From the NCBI RefSeq assembly GCF_008831285.2, contig NC_045140.1:1777528-1841527 (forward strand): 64,000 nt of DNA, written 5' to 3'. Made by a program: the position numbers and the translations under genes. Shown here in pieces: positions 24,740 through 38,500 of this stretch (position 1 is its first letter; the number at the start of each line of letters is the position of its first letter). The stretch comes from Nymphaea colorata (lineage: Eukaryota > Streptophyta > Magnoliopsida > Nymphaeales > Nymphaeaceae). The notes under the pieces were generated by a model. The model did no database searches. It was not told the origin of the DNA and was given only the letters and a program-made list of their open reading frames with translations.

Positions 24740-24962
24740 TCGTCCTTCTTTGGCGATGCCCGGTTGAGATGAGAACTCACCGGCGATCCTAGGCAACGCC
24801 ATTCGTTCCGGCCGCTTCTCCGAACTGTGACCCGATTTTTCTCGTCCTCAAACTCTTGAACTTTTAACCCAGCTCGGAAAGGAGAACAGGGAGTTCGAGG
24901 AGGCTTATAGACGTCGGTGATCTGATCAAAACCGGATTGGAGGATCGAACCCCAATTGTTAG
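24740..24962 (+). other. VPS53: Probable VPS53 5'-UTR exon 1
   Basis: A CpG-bearing, CT-rich leader-like segment ends TTGTTAG|GTAGGTTT at 24962. The start is approximate. It is proposed as a non-coding first exon because the ATG exon at 26909 is preceded by a strong acceptor. The long minus-strand frame over 24566-24802 is probably spurious. Confidence 0.45.
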
Positions 24963-26731
24963 GTAGGTTTGTTGATTTTTAGCACTGCATGTTAGTTCTC
25001 GGTACAATTCCGTTTTCATGTTTTTGGCTTAGGATTTCCGAGTTTTTCAAGATGTGGTTCTTTGTTTTCGCACGTTTTTCTGCTAAATCTGTGTTGGGTC
25101 GTCAAATTTCATGCTGCATTCTCGTTTAGCCTGTTCATATTGCACGAATCTAGCTAGGTTGGTCGGGCATCATAGTGTAATGCATTGATTTGTTTCTTTC
25201 TACAGTGTAGCTGCTCGATTTTTGCCTTCTCCACCATGTAGATATCGGATTATAGCTGTTTGCGTGCCAGTTTATGTGTATTAGTGAGTTTTTTTATGTG
25301 GAAAGGATCTTTTAGGTAGGAATCGTATGAGCGAGTCACTGGCAGCTCATGAGCTGTCCGGTGAGTTTTTTGACTGCGACCAGCAGCTTTTCCTTTTTGT
25401 TTTCTTTATATTGAATGTATTTCCAGCACTCCTTACTGTGTTTGTGTGTATATTAAATTGAATTAGGTGTTTCTTGAGTAGATCTTGTCACTTACCTATT
25501 GATTAGATGAGGAGAAATATACACTCAGTACTGAAAAAGGAAACCAGATCTTCTATCTCCACAATCTATCTTGATCCAATACTCCTACAAATCGATATTG
25601 GTAAACCCTTAGAAAACCTGAGAATTATCTAAATCAAACTTTCCCCTTTCTGATGGAGGTTCACAGACCAGTTTAGACCAATGAGAGAAGAGTGCATTCC
25701 CTTTCCGATGGAGGTTTCCGAAGCAATTTTGACCAAGGAGAGAAGAGCACGTCTCCGCCAAGGAGAGATGAAATATTTCGGTCAAGGAGAGACTATCGTT
25801 CCCTTGCGTAAAATCATGCCTAACACGATAGAGTATTTGTGAAAATTGATAGACGATTATGGACTCTGGGCTGAGGGCATTTAAGGAGCTAATCAAAATG
25901 TTATGAAAACTAGAAACGGGTATTTGTGAAGTTGCTTAATATTGAAATAAATAAGAAATCAAGAATATTTGATCAATAAAAGTAGCAAGTGCAAAAATCA
26001 GCCAGGGGCATGTAGGCTATCACTGGCTTCTTTCCACCTTGTTGTTGCTCCGACAATCTCGATAGTTCAGAAGCTAGGGGACATTCATCTTTCTCTCTAT
26101 TGTCTGCTAGTATTTGGAGGTAGGGCTTTACCTTTTGTTGGTCCTGATAGATTCGACTTTCCCGTTGTATGTTCTATTGTTTGAACTTGCAGTGTTTTCA
26201 TGAATTCTTCTTTGGCAAGGATTTCCTCTAATTCTTGAATAGAAATTTGGAGATCCAGATCTCTCTCTCTCTCTCTGATTAAGACTCAATTTCTGTAATG
26301 CCAGACACTTCTGAGTAAGCACTGATCATCCATGTGATGATTTGGTTATCACGTTTGGACTAAAGATATTGGCAAATATTGATCCCTAGTCTATAAGGTA
26401 ACCATACTTATTATATTCCTGTTGTTCTTTGACTTGGGCAGAAGAAAATCCAATTATGACAGTCGTCTAAGCATAACTACCTTTTCACTTTCTTGCTCTA
26501 CAACTCAATATTACCAATGCGTCCTGGTTTGTGCTATTATCACTTCACGGAGATTGTATTCTTTTGTGCTGCATCTTGAGTCTGCTAGCTGAACCTTGGA
26601 CTTCTGACTTTGTGTGTTAGCTCTTATATACATCTGGATGGCCCCATTGCTGCTTACACCTTCATTTGATTGGCATCCTTATAATTATTTTACATGTGAA
26701 AGATTCTGAGTTTCACCTTTTCCTTATACAG

Positions 26732-26908
26732 GCATCACTTTAGTTGTTGAAGTTATTTCATAGGGGCGAGAAAGACACCTAGTGCGCAACTATGCCATAT
26801 CGTTTGCTCCAAATTGGTTGTATGAGAGAGACCTGACCTACATTCCCTGCTTCACTGGTTTGCTAGGCTGACACAACAGTGGAGGTCCACAGTCTCCATC
26901 ATCCAACA
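26732..26908 (+). other. VPS53: VPS53 5'-UTR segment contiguous with the ATG exon, with short uORF
   Basis: The acceptor TTTTCCTTATACAG ends at 26731, leaving 177 bases of leader before the VPS53 ATG. A 14-codon upstream frame (26792-26836, MPYRLLQIGCMRET, stop) lies inside it. If the segment is transcribed as drawn, that uORF could lower translation of the main frame. Confidence 0.55.
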
Positions 26909-29900
26909 ATGGACAAGTCCAGTGCTCTAGAATATATCAACCAAATGTTCCCAACAGGTTTGATGATCCTTTCTAATGTTGAAAATACTTCTTTTGTTAT
27001 TATCTTAGTTATGTTTGTTTGATTAAGATTTTTATTTTCTGCTATTGTATGAATATGCTATAGTTTTGTAGGACTTAATCTAGAGATAAATATAAATGTC
27101 AACCCCATTCAGTATAGTGTTTTTTCACATTAATTATAGTGTTACAAGATGTAAATATTGATTCCATAAGCTTGGATTTGCCTGTTTATTGTGTCCTTGT
27201 TGCAATTTTCTTTGCCCACATCTGAAGGCCTTGGTTATCTCTTGATGTTCTGACTACCTATGCAAGTAGGATATGCTAATCCTTCTATTACATGTCATCT
27301 ACATTGTTATTTGAACATAATGAAAGGTCTAAACCTAATGATTTGCATGTTTTTATTCTTGAAACAAAGCCTAATTTACATTATAAACTTTCTAAAATAT
27401 GCAATGTTCTTTACAATCCTATAATTCTGGTGAATAGGAAATGCTTGCCTCGTGGAGCTTGTTATCATGGGGAACTTCTTTCCTAACACGTAAGATGACT
27501 TTTTACCTTTGTGGGAGCATGTTAACCAAAGCCAACTTCATTCATAGAAAAGGAACTCTGAGATGTGAGGTAACCTATGTATGGTTAATTGCAATAATTG
27601 ACAGAGCAATATGACAGGTATCATGGTGGGAATTCGGCTGGCAACTATTTTTATGAGCTTGTGATGAAATAGTTTACTATAGCTACAATACAAGTATGTC
27701 CAAGTGCCTAAACAATTCAAACACCATCCAAGCAAACACCAGTGCATGTGGCCTGGTTGTAGGTACTGGGTACTCCTACCTGATCACATAAAGAAGATAT
27801 CAGATAATATGTTTGGCAGCCAGACAAATGCGAAAATAGATTGGGTTCCACATGAAGATCTTGTTTACGAGAAATGTTTATGTGTTGCTCAAATAAGATA
27901 CTTGAGAATAAGCATTGCCAGCCAGACAGACACGTGAAAATGGACAAATTTCAATGGGAATATCTGGTTTATAAACAGCTCATTATATTACTTCTGGTTG
28001 GCGGAGACTCCTAAATGCCTGCATTTCTTGCCTACACTAAAAACATTACTTCTCTTTTCTTAAAATTAAGTAAATTATGCTTGTGTGTGTCCTGTACCTA
28101 AACTTGTGTCCAGTCATGTCAACATGACTATATACTACATTGGAGTCCAGAAGATGCGAGGAAAATGAACTCTTAAACTAATTCTGCTCTCTTGCATATG
28201 GCAGCATGGTTCATAATGTTTTGTAGACTCTGGTACCTTATTAGGACTAGCTTCTTTGATCACTTCTATGAATAACCACCTTATAGTATCTTGTGGAAAT
28301 GTTTTTTACATGCTGGAATTCCATAAAGCAGCAACTTTGTAGCATTGATGTTTGCACTAGAGGAAGAACCTGTGATAGAGTTTGAACTTTGAAGCAAATT
28401 TGTTTTCTTTTTTCAGCCATCTTGCAATTTCTAGTTTCTACCTTCAAATTTAACAATATTATAAACAAAACAATCAAATGATAAAGTTTAAATTATAAAA
28501 TTAATACTTAGAAACATATATAGCTTAGCTATAACTATAAGCCTAAAAGGCTAAAACAAACATAATTTTTTTTTTTTTCAAAAGTTTGGAGGGGAGTAGT
28601 TGCCCTTGCCAGCCACTGGCTTTGCCCCTATATCTATGTGATCCGTAAGATCCAACCGATGATTGGTCCACTATATTAATCGAGTGGTAGCCATAATTGT
28701 GTTTGTAATGTAGTTTCATGTTGGATCATCAAGATGCTTGATGATTACATGAAATGGTATCCAACAAATAAGTTTGCTTTATAAGCTCCAAGATATGTAT
28801 GACCTATGATGTGAGATCCAAATGTGATACTTAAAAAATGTTAGCAAAAGGTTGTGATCTGTTGGATAGTATATGCCACTGAAACATGATGTAATGCACA
28901 TACACCCTTAGGGGTTGTTCAATTTTCTGGTTATTTGTCGTACTTTGAAGGCTCAGCCTTCTCTTGTGAATTACTTAGGATCCAGCAGGTCGTGTAAGGA
29001 GCGGATTAATGGGCGTAGCTCATATTCCACCAAAGAAGTGTGTTTTTGTACCAGCATATTGTCTACTTTTTGAGTCGCTTTTTGGTTTTATGTAATCTTG
29101 TAAAAAAAGGAAAATGTAAATGGGCTAGTGTCTAATTTTTATGGAGGTGTCTGTACATATGTTTTGATTACATAATGGAAATGAATGGCCCAGTTTGTGT
29201 TGTGTTTTATGTGATTTGGTTAGTGTCATCAAATCTGTCACATTGACAAAGCTTTGTATGTGCTATGCATTTCAAGAGAAAAAAGGTTTTGAGTGAAAAT
29301 CTAGGGTGTCTCAAACGTTGTAAAATTAGATTTGGTGTTGCCATTGTTAGTTGAGCCAAGCATGGATCTTCACCTGGTATCAGCACAGCAGTCTCAGATC
29401 TAGTTTTAGATTCCTTAAGACTAGATATAGGAATATGTGGCATAAACTGTTTAATTATTTCTATTTTAGCTTTTCTTGTCGTCCTTGAATATCTTTCAAC
29501 AATAATGAGGATAAAGTATTTTAAGCAATTAGTGTCATGATATGGTACTACATATACTGCCATTATGCTTCTCTCATTGATTTACTCATTTAAGTAGTAT
29601 ACTTTTAACATACAGAGGCTTCATTATCTGGAGTAGAGCCACTCATTCAGAAGCTGCGCTGTGAGATTCATCGCGTGGATGCTGAAATATTGGCGGCTGT
29701 TAGGCAACAGGTTTTAACCTTCTTTTGTCATTCATTTCTTCGTTATTTTTTACTAGCACTTTTTATTGTTTTTTTTTTCCATAATTTTTCAGTTCATCTT
29801 CTCTTGCATGTCAAAAACATTTACGTACCGACATGATATAGTTTGCCTTATGTTTGTAATTCTAAATACTTCTTAATGTCTTTTTTATGGCTGGGCACAC

Positions 29901-32900
29901 TTTCATTTGCTAATGTTATTGATGAATTATGAAATGATGATTCCTTGAGGAGCTAGCTGTTATATCCTCTCACCCTCAGAATGGATATCAACTTCATGCA
30001 ATAAAGGACTGCTCTTAGGTTGTGAAGGTTTAACGTTTAAATGAAGCATCTGGAGGCTTGCACGTATCGAGGAAGCTACCATAGTGTCGAATCAAGAAAA
30101 TTTAACTAGTGGATTTGCAGTTATTAGTAGTGACCTTTTGCATGTGATGGAGGGACCATGGCTACTTGTTTATATGATTGTATGATACTGGGCCATGTGC
30201 ATCTAGTAAAATTAGGCAATATATCTGGTCCATGCTTTAAGGCACTGATAAATGATAATACACCTCCACTATGTCCTATGAGTGGGGTCTATCATTGCTT
30301 TGCTGGTATTTCATTTATTCGATCCATGAAATCTCTATGCAGTTAGACAGTAAAGCAGTTATATGTATAAAAAAATGTTACTAGACCTCCAAAGGAAACT
30401 CCCTTCATGCCCTTGACCAAAAACCTTACTAGACAAAATTTTCTATTAAAAGTTCAGAAAGTTGCAAGCTAACAAATTGCAAATTGGAATAAGAGAGATG
30501 CCATTCACTTTAATAGTAGCATGGACAAAGAAGTAAAGAAAGGCAATAAGCTAAGATTATCCTCTTTAGACTGACAATCCAAAATTCAAGTTTCAAATAA
30601 ATAAGTTTAACAAAAGAAGAAAAGAATTTGGGTTTGGCTTCTTGTCTGACAGTTCTTTATGGATTAGATGGTGATTGCTAATGCTGACAGATATATTCTC
30701 TGTTTCCACATGAGGAACATTTATTGTAGAAAGGAATTACCGCACAATTTCCAAACGAGGAACATTTCAATCAAAGAAATGACAATTCACAAACAAATGA
30801 GAAATCCACTATGAGAAATTTAAATTGGCAGGTGCAACAAATCAGTCCAGTCCCCTCAGCCAGCAGCAGCCTTGCAACTAATCCTCATTGAAAAATGATT
30901 TTTTTTTTGGAACTCAACTACAAATAGGGACAAACACACTATTTGGCACTGTTTCCAACTAATTTTCTTTTGAAAATGTTATTAAAGATTCAAAACAGTT
31001 TTTAGAATTTTACAGAAACATGCAGATGGAAACATACATGTCAAGTATGTATAAAAGCATTTCTTGATGGCAAAAATATCATGAAAGCGTATAGAAACAG
31101 TTTGTTTTTTTTGTTACATTTTTAAAATATTGTGTTGTTTTTCAATAAAAGCAGTTTTTTCTTGTCTGGGGACAATGTTAAGATATATTCAAAATATTGC
31201 CAATATTTGTGACAGTGAATAAAGTAGAGGAGATCTGACAGTTTGTATTTTGTAGTCCTGAAAGGAAAAGAAGATAGAAATGCTGCATTTCATAAGAGCA
31301 AAGGTGGTTTTCTTTTATGTATATGCGCAAAATAATATTTCTTGTAATGCCACTTGGCAAATTGGTTCTTTACTTGTTTTCTGTTCTTTCACTCCCACGT
31401 GGGTAGACATGGTTCATCATATGAGGGTATCTGCTTTTGGGTTTCATCATAATATGCATGGGAGCTTTTAATGGTCTCTTATAAATGTTACATGGGTGCC
31501 TTGTGTAATTTTCATAAGCAAGATTCAGACTTATAACAAACTGATGTGAGTAGGAGCATATTTGTGCATTGGAATTACATCAGCTGCTTTTTGATTTTTC
31601 TTCTGTACTTTATTTTGTTTACTCATTTAAACAAGAAATCTATTTGCAGAGTAGCTCAGGAACAAAAGCAAAGGAAGACTTGGCTGCTGCAACTCAAGCT
31701 GTTAAAGTAATTAGTTGCAAATTTGAGTTTGTGTTTTTTCTGATCAGCCTCCAAAAATATTTGCACATACTTTTGAGTTATTTTTTTGTACTAGGACTTG
31801 TTTGTTGGTCCTGTCACGTTACATGCTTTAAGAAGTAAGAACTACTCAAAACTACTCTCATCATTGACACAATTTCCTCACATTTTGTTCCATGTACAGG
31901 AACTTATGTACAAGATTGGGGAAATCAAAGGCAAGGCTGAGCAAAGTGAAAAGATGGTACAAGAAATTTGTCGTGACATCAAAAAGCTTGACTTTGCGAA
32001 AAAACATATTACAACAACTATTACTGCTCTGCATCGTCTCACTATGTTAGGTTAGGCCTGTTCTCCTGACATACCATGTTAGATCAATATTTAACTGCAT
32101 ATAACCGTACTTTACATAAACACATTGTCTGGAATGCTTGATAGTTCATTTTCTTTGTACACTCTTCGTTCTAAAATTAAACCATGAAGCAGTGGAATTT
32201 AGGATAATCATGAACTGGGCATATCACTGCACTACACCTTTGTCAAACATAGCAGATGTTTTACTTATGATGAATGCAGCAGAAATAAATTTTCATTATC
32301 TAGTGCTGAAAAAGAATATTTGTTTGCATGGAGGAGCCGATAAAATTTATATTTTGGAGTTTTAAGTTCCTTCTCATTTTGTAAATTTAGTGGACCCTGC
32401 AGAACTTTATTCTTATCCCTACTTAACGTAAGGATTATCCTAATCCTCTCTTCCCCTCTTTCTTTTATTCTCTTGTACATCTCTTTTCCTCTTTTCTTCC
32501 TTTTTCTTGGTTTCTTATCTTATTCTGGTTGCTGTTTTTCCCCCCTTTTAATCAAGTCATGACATGGTATCAGAGCAGCAATGTTGCCTGGGCCCTGGGC
32601 ATCTGACACTCACTCTCTTAATTCATTGTATTGCTGAACGTCAGTGGGTCAATCTCCCTCACTGCTGCACTTCAACACCACATCAGACAAGCAGTGCTGG
32701 TTATTAGATTCATGTACTTCTGTTTTACACATATCTTATCAACATGTAGATGGTGTAGATCAGATGTGTGTCCAAAACTGGATTGTACTTCCCAGACCTT
32801 CACAGATTTGTCATTCATGCAGAATGTTTTGTGTTGCAGTCACGAGGGCAGTCATTAAATTATTAATAAAATAAAGTGTTGGTTCTGAGGAATTTTCTTT

Positions 32901-35519
32901 TCAGACTGTTGTTAGTTGTTGATTGGTGATACAGTCTGGTCTATGTGTCCGACATAAGGTGAAAAATAATTCAGTATTGGTTGTTGCACTCTTGGTTGTT
33001 GGTGCTCCGTGCAGCTTATGAGGCATTGATGTAGAATGAACCAGTGTTCATTCTACATCACTTATCTTTTGTTCTGTTTGGCCCTGGATCTTTTCAGTGC
33101 TCTGAATCTCCCTCAATTTAACTCTAAATTACCTGAAATTGGAAATGAATCTCCTTGACATAGGAAACATCATAATCATGGGTTTTAAACGCTAAAAACA
33201 TAGATGAATGCACACTGTAGATAATAGAAATATGATGCATTTCATGCAATATCATGCTGCACTTTGCTTATAGGCCATCTCAACGTTCTAACTGCAAATC
33301 TGCAATCATGTTAAGTTCCATTTTTTCTCATGATTTGGATTTCTCCAATTCTTTTTAGGGATTTTAGATGTGAACAACTGGTTTTGCTGGTAGCTTCTTG
33401 GGTTACAAAATAAATATATATCTTCTGGAATAATTTGTTGAAAAGTTTTCTTGCTTTTTTGTTAAATGGATCCTTGATTGTACTTTTGGCATCGTGGTGT
33501 AGTTTCAGCTGTGGAACAACTACAAGTGCTGGCTTCCAAGAGGCAGTATAAGGAAGCAGCTGCTCAATTGGAGGTATGATACATAATCTATTAATCTTTT
33601 ATGAATGAATTTGTTCCTATGTGATATGTTTGTTGTCTAAATGATACTATTTGGCATGATCTCAGTTTTGACTACTTTTTTCTTCCATATGCTTTATTGA
33701 TAACTTAATGTGATTGGCAAATACATCCTTACCTTTAACTCACAATTTGGCATAGGGAGCTTGAGATTAAAAATTCTTAAATAGAAATGGTTTACTAACA
33801 AAACAATAATGCTCTAGAAAGTGAAACAAGTAGTTGCTCAGGTGGTCAAGTAAGTGGTATTTCTTTTTGTTCGGTCAGACTCACCAATGGCTTTTCTGGC
33901 TTTTTTGGGATTTTTTACCAAGTCTTTGGAAATTTCAGTGGAATCCTGGATGTTCTCTAGTGCTTCTTTATGATTGCATAAAAAAGTGACAAAAAGTATT
34001 TTAGAACGTTAAGAAACAAATAACGTAAATGATGTACTTAAAGAGATGGAAGAAGATTCTGAGATAGGAACACTGCTGGATGATCTTTTGATATTTTGGG
34101 AATATTTTTTCTCTCCAGGAATATTTTGAGAATATTGTGCTTTGGATGTGAATATTTGCAGCTGGCTTCCAGAAAATGAGAATATAGTGTTTTTTCTCAA
34201 AAGTGATAATGATGACTATTAGATTGATTGTTCTTGTCATGCTTAAAATTTGACATCTCCAGTTTTGTTTGACAGGCTAACTTTTGCATTATTAGCTACA
34301 ATCTCTGCAATCTTGTTGAACTTTGAGCTGTATTCTTCTTTTGTTTGATGTTCAAGCTGGTGATAGATGTAATTATGCAAAAGGCACAAATGGCATCACT
34401 GTTAGAAAACTTGTATAGGGCCTTTGGGGTTCTGATCTTTATGTTATTATTATGAGAAATAAAATGTTATTGTTGGAAACACAAATTGTTCTGAAACTGT
34501 TGATACCTTGTAAAGAAACGTTATGGAGGGCTGGCTTAATGTGCAGAAGTGTGGAAGATATTTCATCTGAATGAATGAGGAATGTTGATAAACGTAACTT
34601 TCTCAATTGATGGTGCTTCTTAGTGATGGAAAGAGTTAACTGTTCCCACAATTCAGTCTTTTACTTTGCATGCTGATTAATTCGTTATTTTCCATAGTAG
34701 TACAATTTAATACGTACTTAAAATCTAGATTTATTTTTTTCACTTTCAGTTTTACTTCAGATTTGTTTCCATTTTTTCAGGCTGCAAACCAGCTGTGCAG
34801 TCATTTTGAGGCTTACAGAGATGTGCCAAAAATCACTGAACTGAGAGAAAAGTTCAGAAGCATCAAACAAATACTCAAATCACATATCTTCTCTGATTTC
34901 TCTAGGTAAGTCTTGTTTGATAAGTTGTCTTGAACATTCTACGAGATTTGATTCGAGCTACATAATCAATGGTATAAAACCTGTGTTTTTTTACTTCTAT
35001 TTTTCCAGTGGCTTAATCTCAAAGTTTCTACTCATCTAACATGAAACAGTGAGCAGCCCATCTCATTGATACAAGTCACTGAATATAGTCTGACGTGTGT
35101 TGTATGGTGTGAGTTTGCTTCAGGAAAATGAAAGAAAATGATGAAATCATTGTTTTACGTAAGTAATGTTGCATAAATGCAACTTGTACTAATTGCAACT
35201 TGTAGCAGAGGTATCTGCACAACGAACTAGATCTTCTCAGAACATTGAGTTTCAGCAATGTGCATATGATAATTCTCTATGTTTCTGTTTGTTGTCCATG
35301 CAGTCATCGAGGGAATGACCAAACACGATAAATTTGAAGTTGCTAATTTACTTCATCGTCTAACCCTTCTGTTAAATACTATGACAAAAATGGATGAATA
35401 TGATAGTTGCTTGTGCAGCATGGAGGAACTTTTGTGCAAAAGTATCGACTATCATAAAAAATTAAAATGTATGAATGTAAAACACAAACACATGCAAACA
35501 CAAAACATACTGACACACA

Positions 35520-35555
<36 letters not shown>

Positions 35556-38500
35556 AATAAAAAGTGAAAATTTTCTCCTCTTACATTTTCATATTTGTTA
35601 GCTTACGTCATCTGTTTGTCTTAATGCATGTTTGTGCTCTCACCAGCATTGGTGCTGGGAAACTTACATTGACGTTGACTTCAACCATTCTTGGCTGGAT
35701 GCTGGCCGGGAATGGCTGGACTGATATGTCATGGTCAGGGTAATGTCAATTTGGCTGTTTTCTTGCTGGCTATCTTGCTGGAAGGGACAGATTGAGATTG
35801 CTTGACATGGACAACCTGTGCAAGCATATTTCTTAAGTTGTCATGATTGGGAAATGGCTCAATAAATGCTTTTTTTTATTTTTCTTTTCATTTTTGGTGG
35901 GTTTTTTAACGGCTGGTTGATTCTTGGCCACCACCTATTGTAGGGCTGCTCAATGAGTTGAGTAACTCTTGCTCGGATTCATCTCAACTAGTTTAATGAC
36001 AAGTTGACTTCAAGTTGAAAAACTGAAATTATCTAGCTTGTCCTAGGTAGCCTTGGCTCTAAGAACCTTGAATGTGCATATGCAAAATATGCTTTTAGAG
36101 TTGTCACAAGAATTTCTTTTGGTCCTATGGTTGCCTGTTTGGTTTTTTGAAAGGAGGTTTCACGTGCAAAACTCATGCTGTTACATTTTATGCATTCATT
36201 TCTACAACTTGGCTAAGCTTGAGCCAAGCAAGACGTGGCTGAGCTTAGCCAGCTAATAGTTTTGAGCTTGACTCAAAGTGACTTGAGCTGATGGGTTTGA
36301 GCTCATGCTGAGCCTGCTAGTTGGCTCAGCTCAGCTTGTGAAATTGAACAGTCCTAACATGTCAGAAAATAAGCATTCTGGTGGGTGCCAGAAAACTAGC
36401 CGGTTTTTTTTAGTTTCCATTTTTTAGTTTTTTCAGTTTTGGTACTCCAGCCAATTTCTAAGTCGCTGGAAAAAAGGCCATTTTATTGTTGATAGCGGCA
36501 AGAAAATGGCTGCTACTTCCCTTTTAGCAAACCCATTTTGTCCTCCAAACATGCCAAAAACAAGGATTATGGACAAATCCTGCTTTGGAGTTGATGTCTA
36601 TAAATTCTGAAGGTTATGTTTGGCAGGAATGCCACCATCGCAATATGAGGAACCTTATGCTGTCTATGGATACATATGTTGGTTTGCATGGCTCTGCCAT
36701 TTTGGTCAAATTGAGTCTAATCCAAAATGCAACATGGGTGATGGTACACAGGTCATAATGTAATGATTACAAATTTCAAAATGTAGGTACAGGTGCACAA
36801 CTAGGTGCATATGTGTCTATAGATAGACATAAACATAAATATAATATTCACATAATAATTCATGCTAAGCAATGTATGTAATCCATACCCAGAGACAAAA
36901 AACTCTCCTTTGACCAAGGCAGAAGGTTAAAAAAAAGGTTCGCCTGATCAGATCTGCCGATCCAGATCTGCTATGGATGTATGCAGGGTGTAGTAGTACC
37001 TATGCCTGTCTCTAGCCATGTTCACATAGGTAAAACATCCATACTTTTGTAAACATAGTTCATAATCTGATACTTTTGTGTATTTTCTGGTTCCTCGTGA
37101 TGCTATGTTCAACAAGAATACTTGATTTGGTTACATACGTTTGCTTTATGATACCAATGATTCACTAAATTCATTTGATTTGGTTGTACCTCTAACTCTG
37201 CAGTTTAGGGACAGTGAGGCTTAAGGAGGATGGTAGCTTAATCCAGCAGTTAGCTGATGCTTGCTTGGTGGTTGATGCTTTGGAGCCATCAGTAAGGGAA
37301 GAGCTAGTCAAAACAGTTTGCCATAAGGAACTAGCAGCATATGAGCAAATTTTTGAAGGCACAGGTTTGATCTTGTTTTTGTTTTGTTTTTCAGAAATTC
37401 AAGAGCATACATTTGAGAGAGTGACTTTCTTTCTCACCTATAAGCAGAGCTAGCAAAGCTGGACAAAGTAGAGAGAAGGTATGCATGGATTAAGCGTCAA
37501 CTGCGTGCTAATGAGGATATCTGGAAGATTTTTCCACAAGCATGGCATGTACAATACTTGCTATGCATACAGTTTTGCAAGGTGACAAGGTAACATTCTA
37601 TGGTGTGATGCCCAGCAGTGTAGGCTTGTTAGATAATTAACTTTATATTCTGTGTGAAATGCACCTTTTGGTTGCAGCGGCATGAACTAAGGTTTTTGAT
37701 TAGAAATTTGGGCAAAAATTCAGCAGGTGCAAACTAACTCATCTCCATCTCTTCTTGTTGGTGGATGGGGAGCAACGTTGCTGCTTATGAAACATGGGTA
37801 CAGCCAAAAAGGGCAAGTACCTGCGTCAACACGGGGCAACATGGGTGTGGATCTAAACTGTAAACACAGCAGCCTTAATTTTTCTTTTGGGTATACTTTA
37901 GTATTTTTTGTACCTTTTGTATATGCTTTAGTATTTTTTGTTCAGTAGTATATTTTTATGAATATAACAATGAATTTATGTCTTTATTTAGCTAAAATCT
38001 TAAGGATACATATAAATATATATGTATGGCTGTACCCCTATACCTGTGATCTTTGAACTTGGTCCGCACCCGTACCCAAATCAGCACCTGTATCCGAACC
38101 TGTACCTGTACCTACGTGACATAGGTTGTTGCTAGGTGCCTTGGTTTCTTCTCTTTGTTAGGCTGGTCATTAGGAAGAACATTAATCATTTGTATCACTA
38201 GCAAATCAAGCTCTTATAGTGGCTTGAAATGCTTTATGTTCGTGAATGCGGCAGGGAATCATCATATATAAAATGAAGCATAATCAATGAAATGCTGCAT
38301 TAGCATCTGATACACAAAAATTCCTTTTATTGGGAGATAGGGGGAGAGAGGGACTAGTTGCTATCATTGCTGCACTACGGTTTTTGTGAATTTCTAGGTT
38401 GGTCTAACTAAACATGGTGTGTAACTAGTGGACTGATGAATGTGAGAGATACTGAGGGCAAAATATAATTTAGCGAGTCTGTGTCTGATGTAGGAGTATC

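Noticed and set aside
24566-24802. 78-codon minus-strand frame in the VPS53 promoter/leader
   Set aside because: No recognisable homology. The CpG-bearing composition is better explained as promoter and 5' leader of VPS53.
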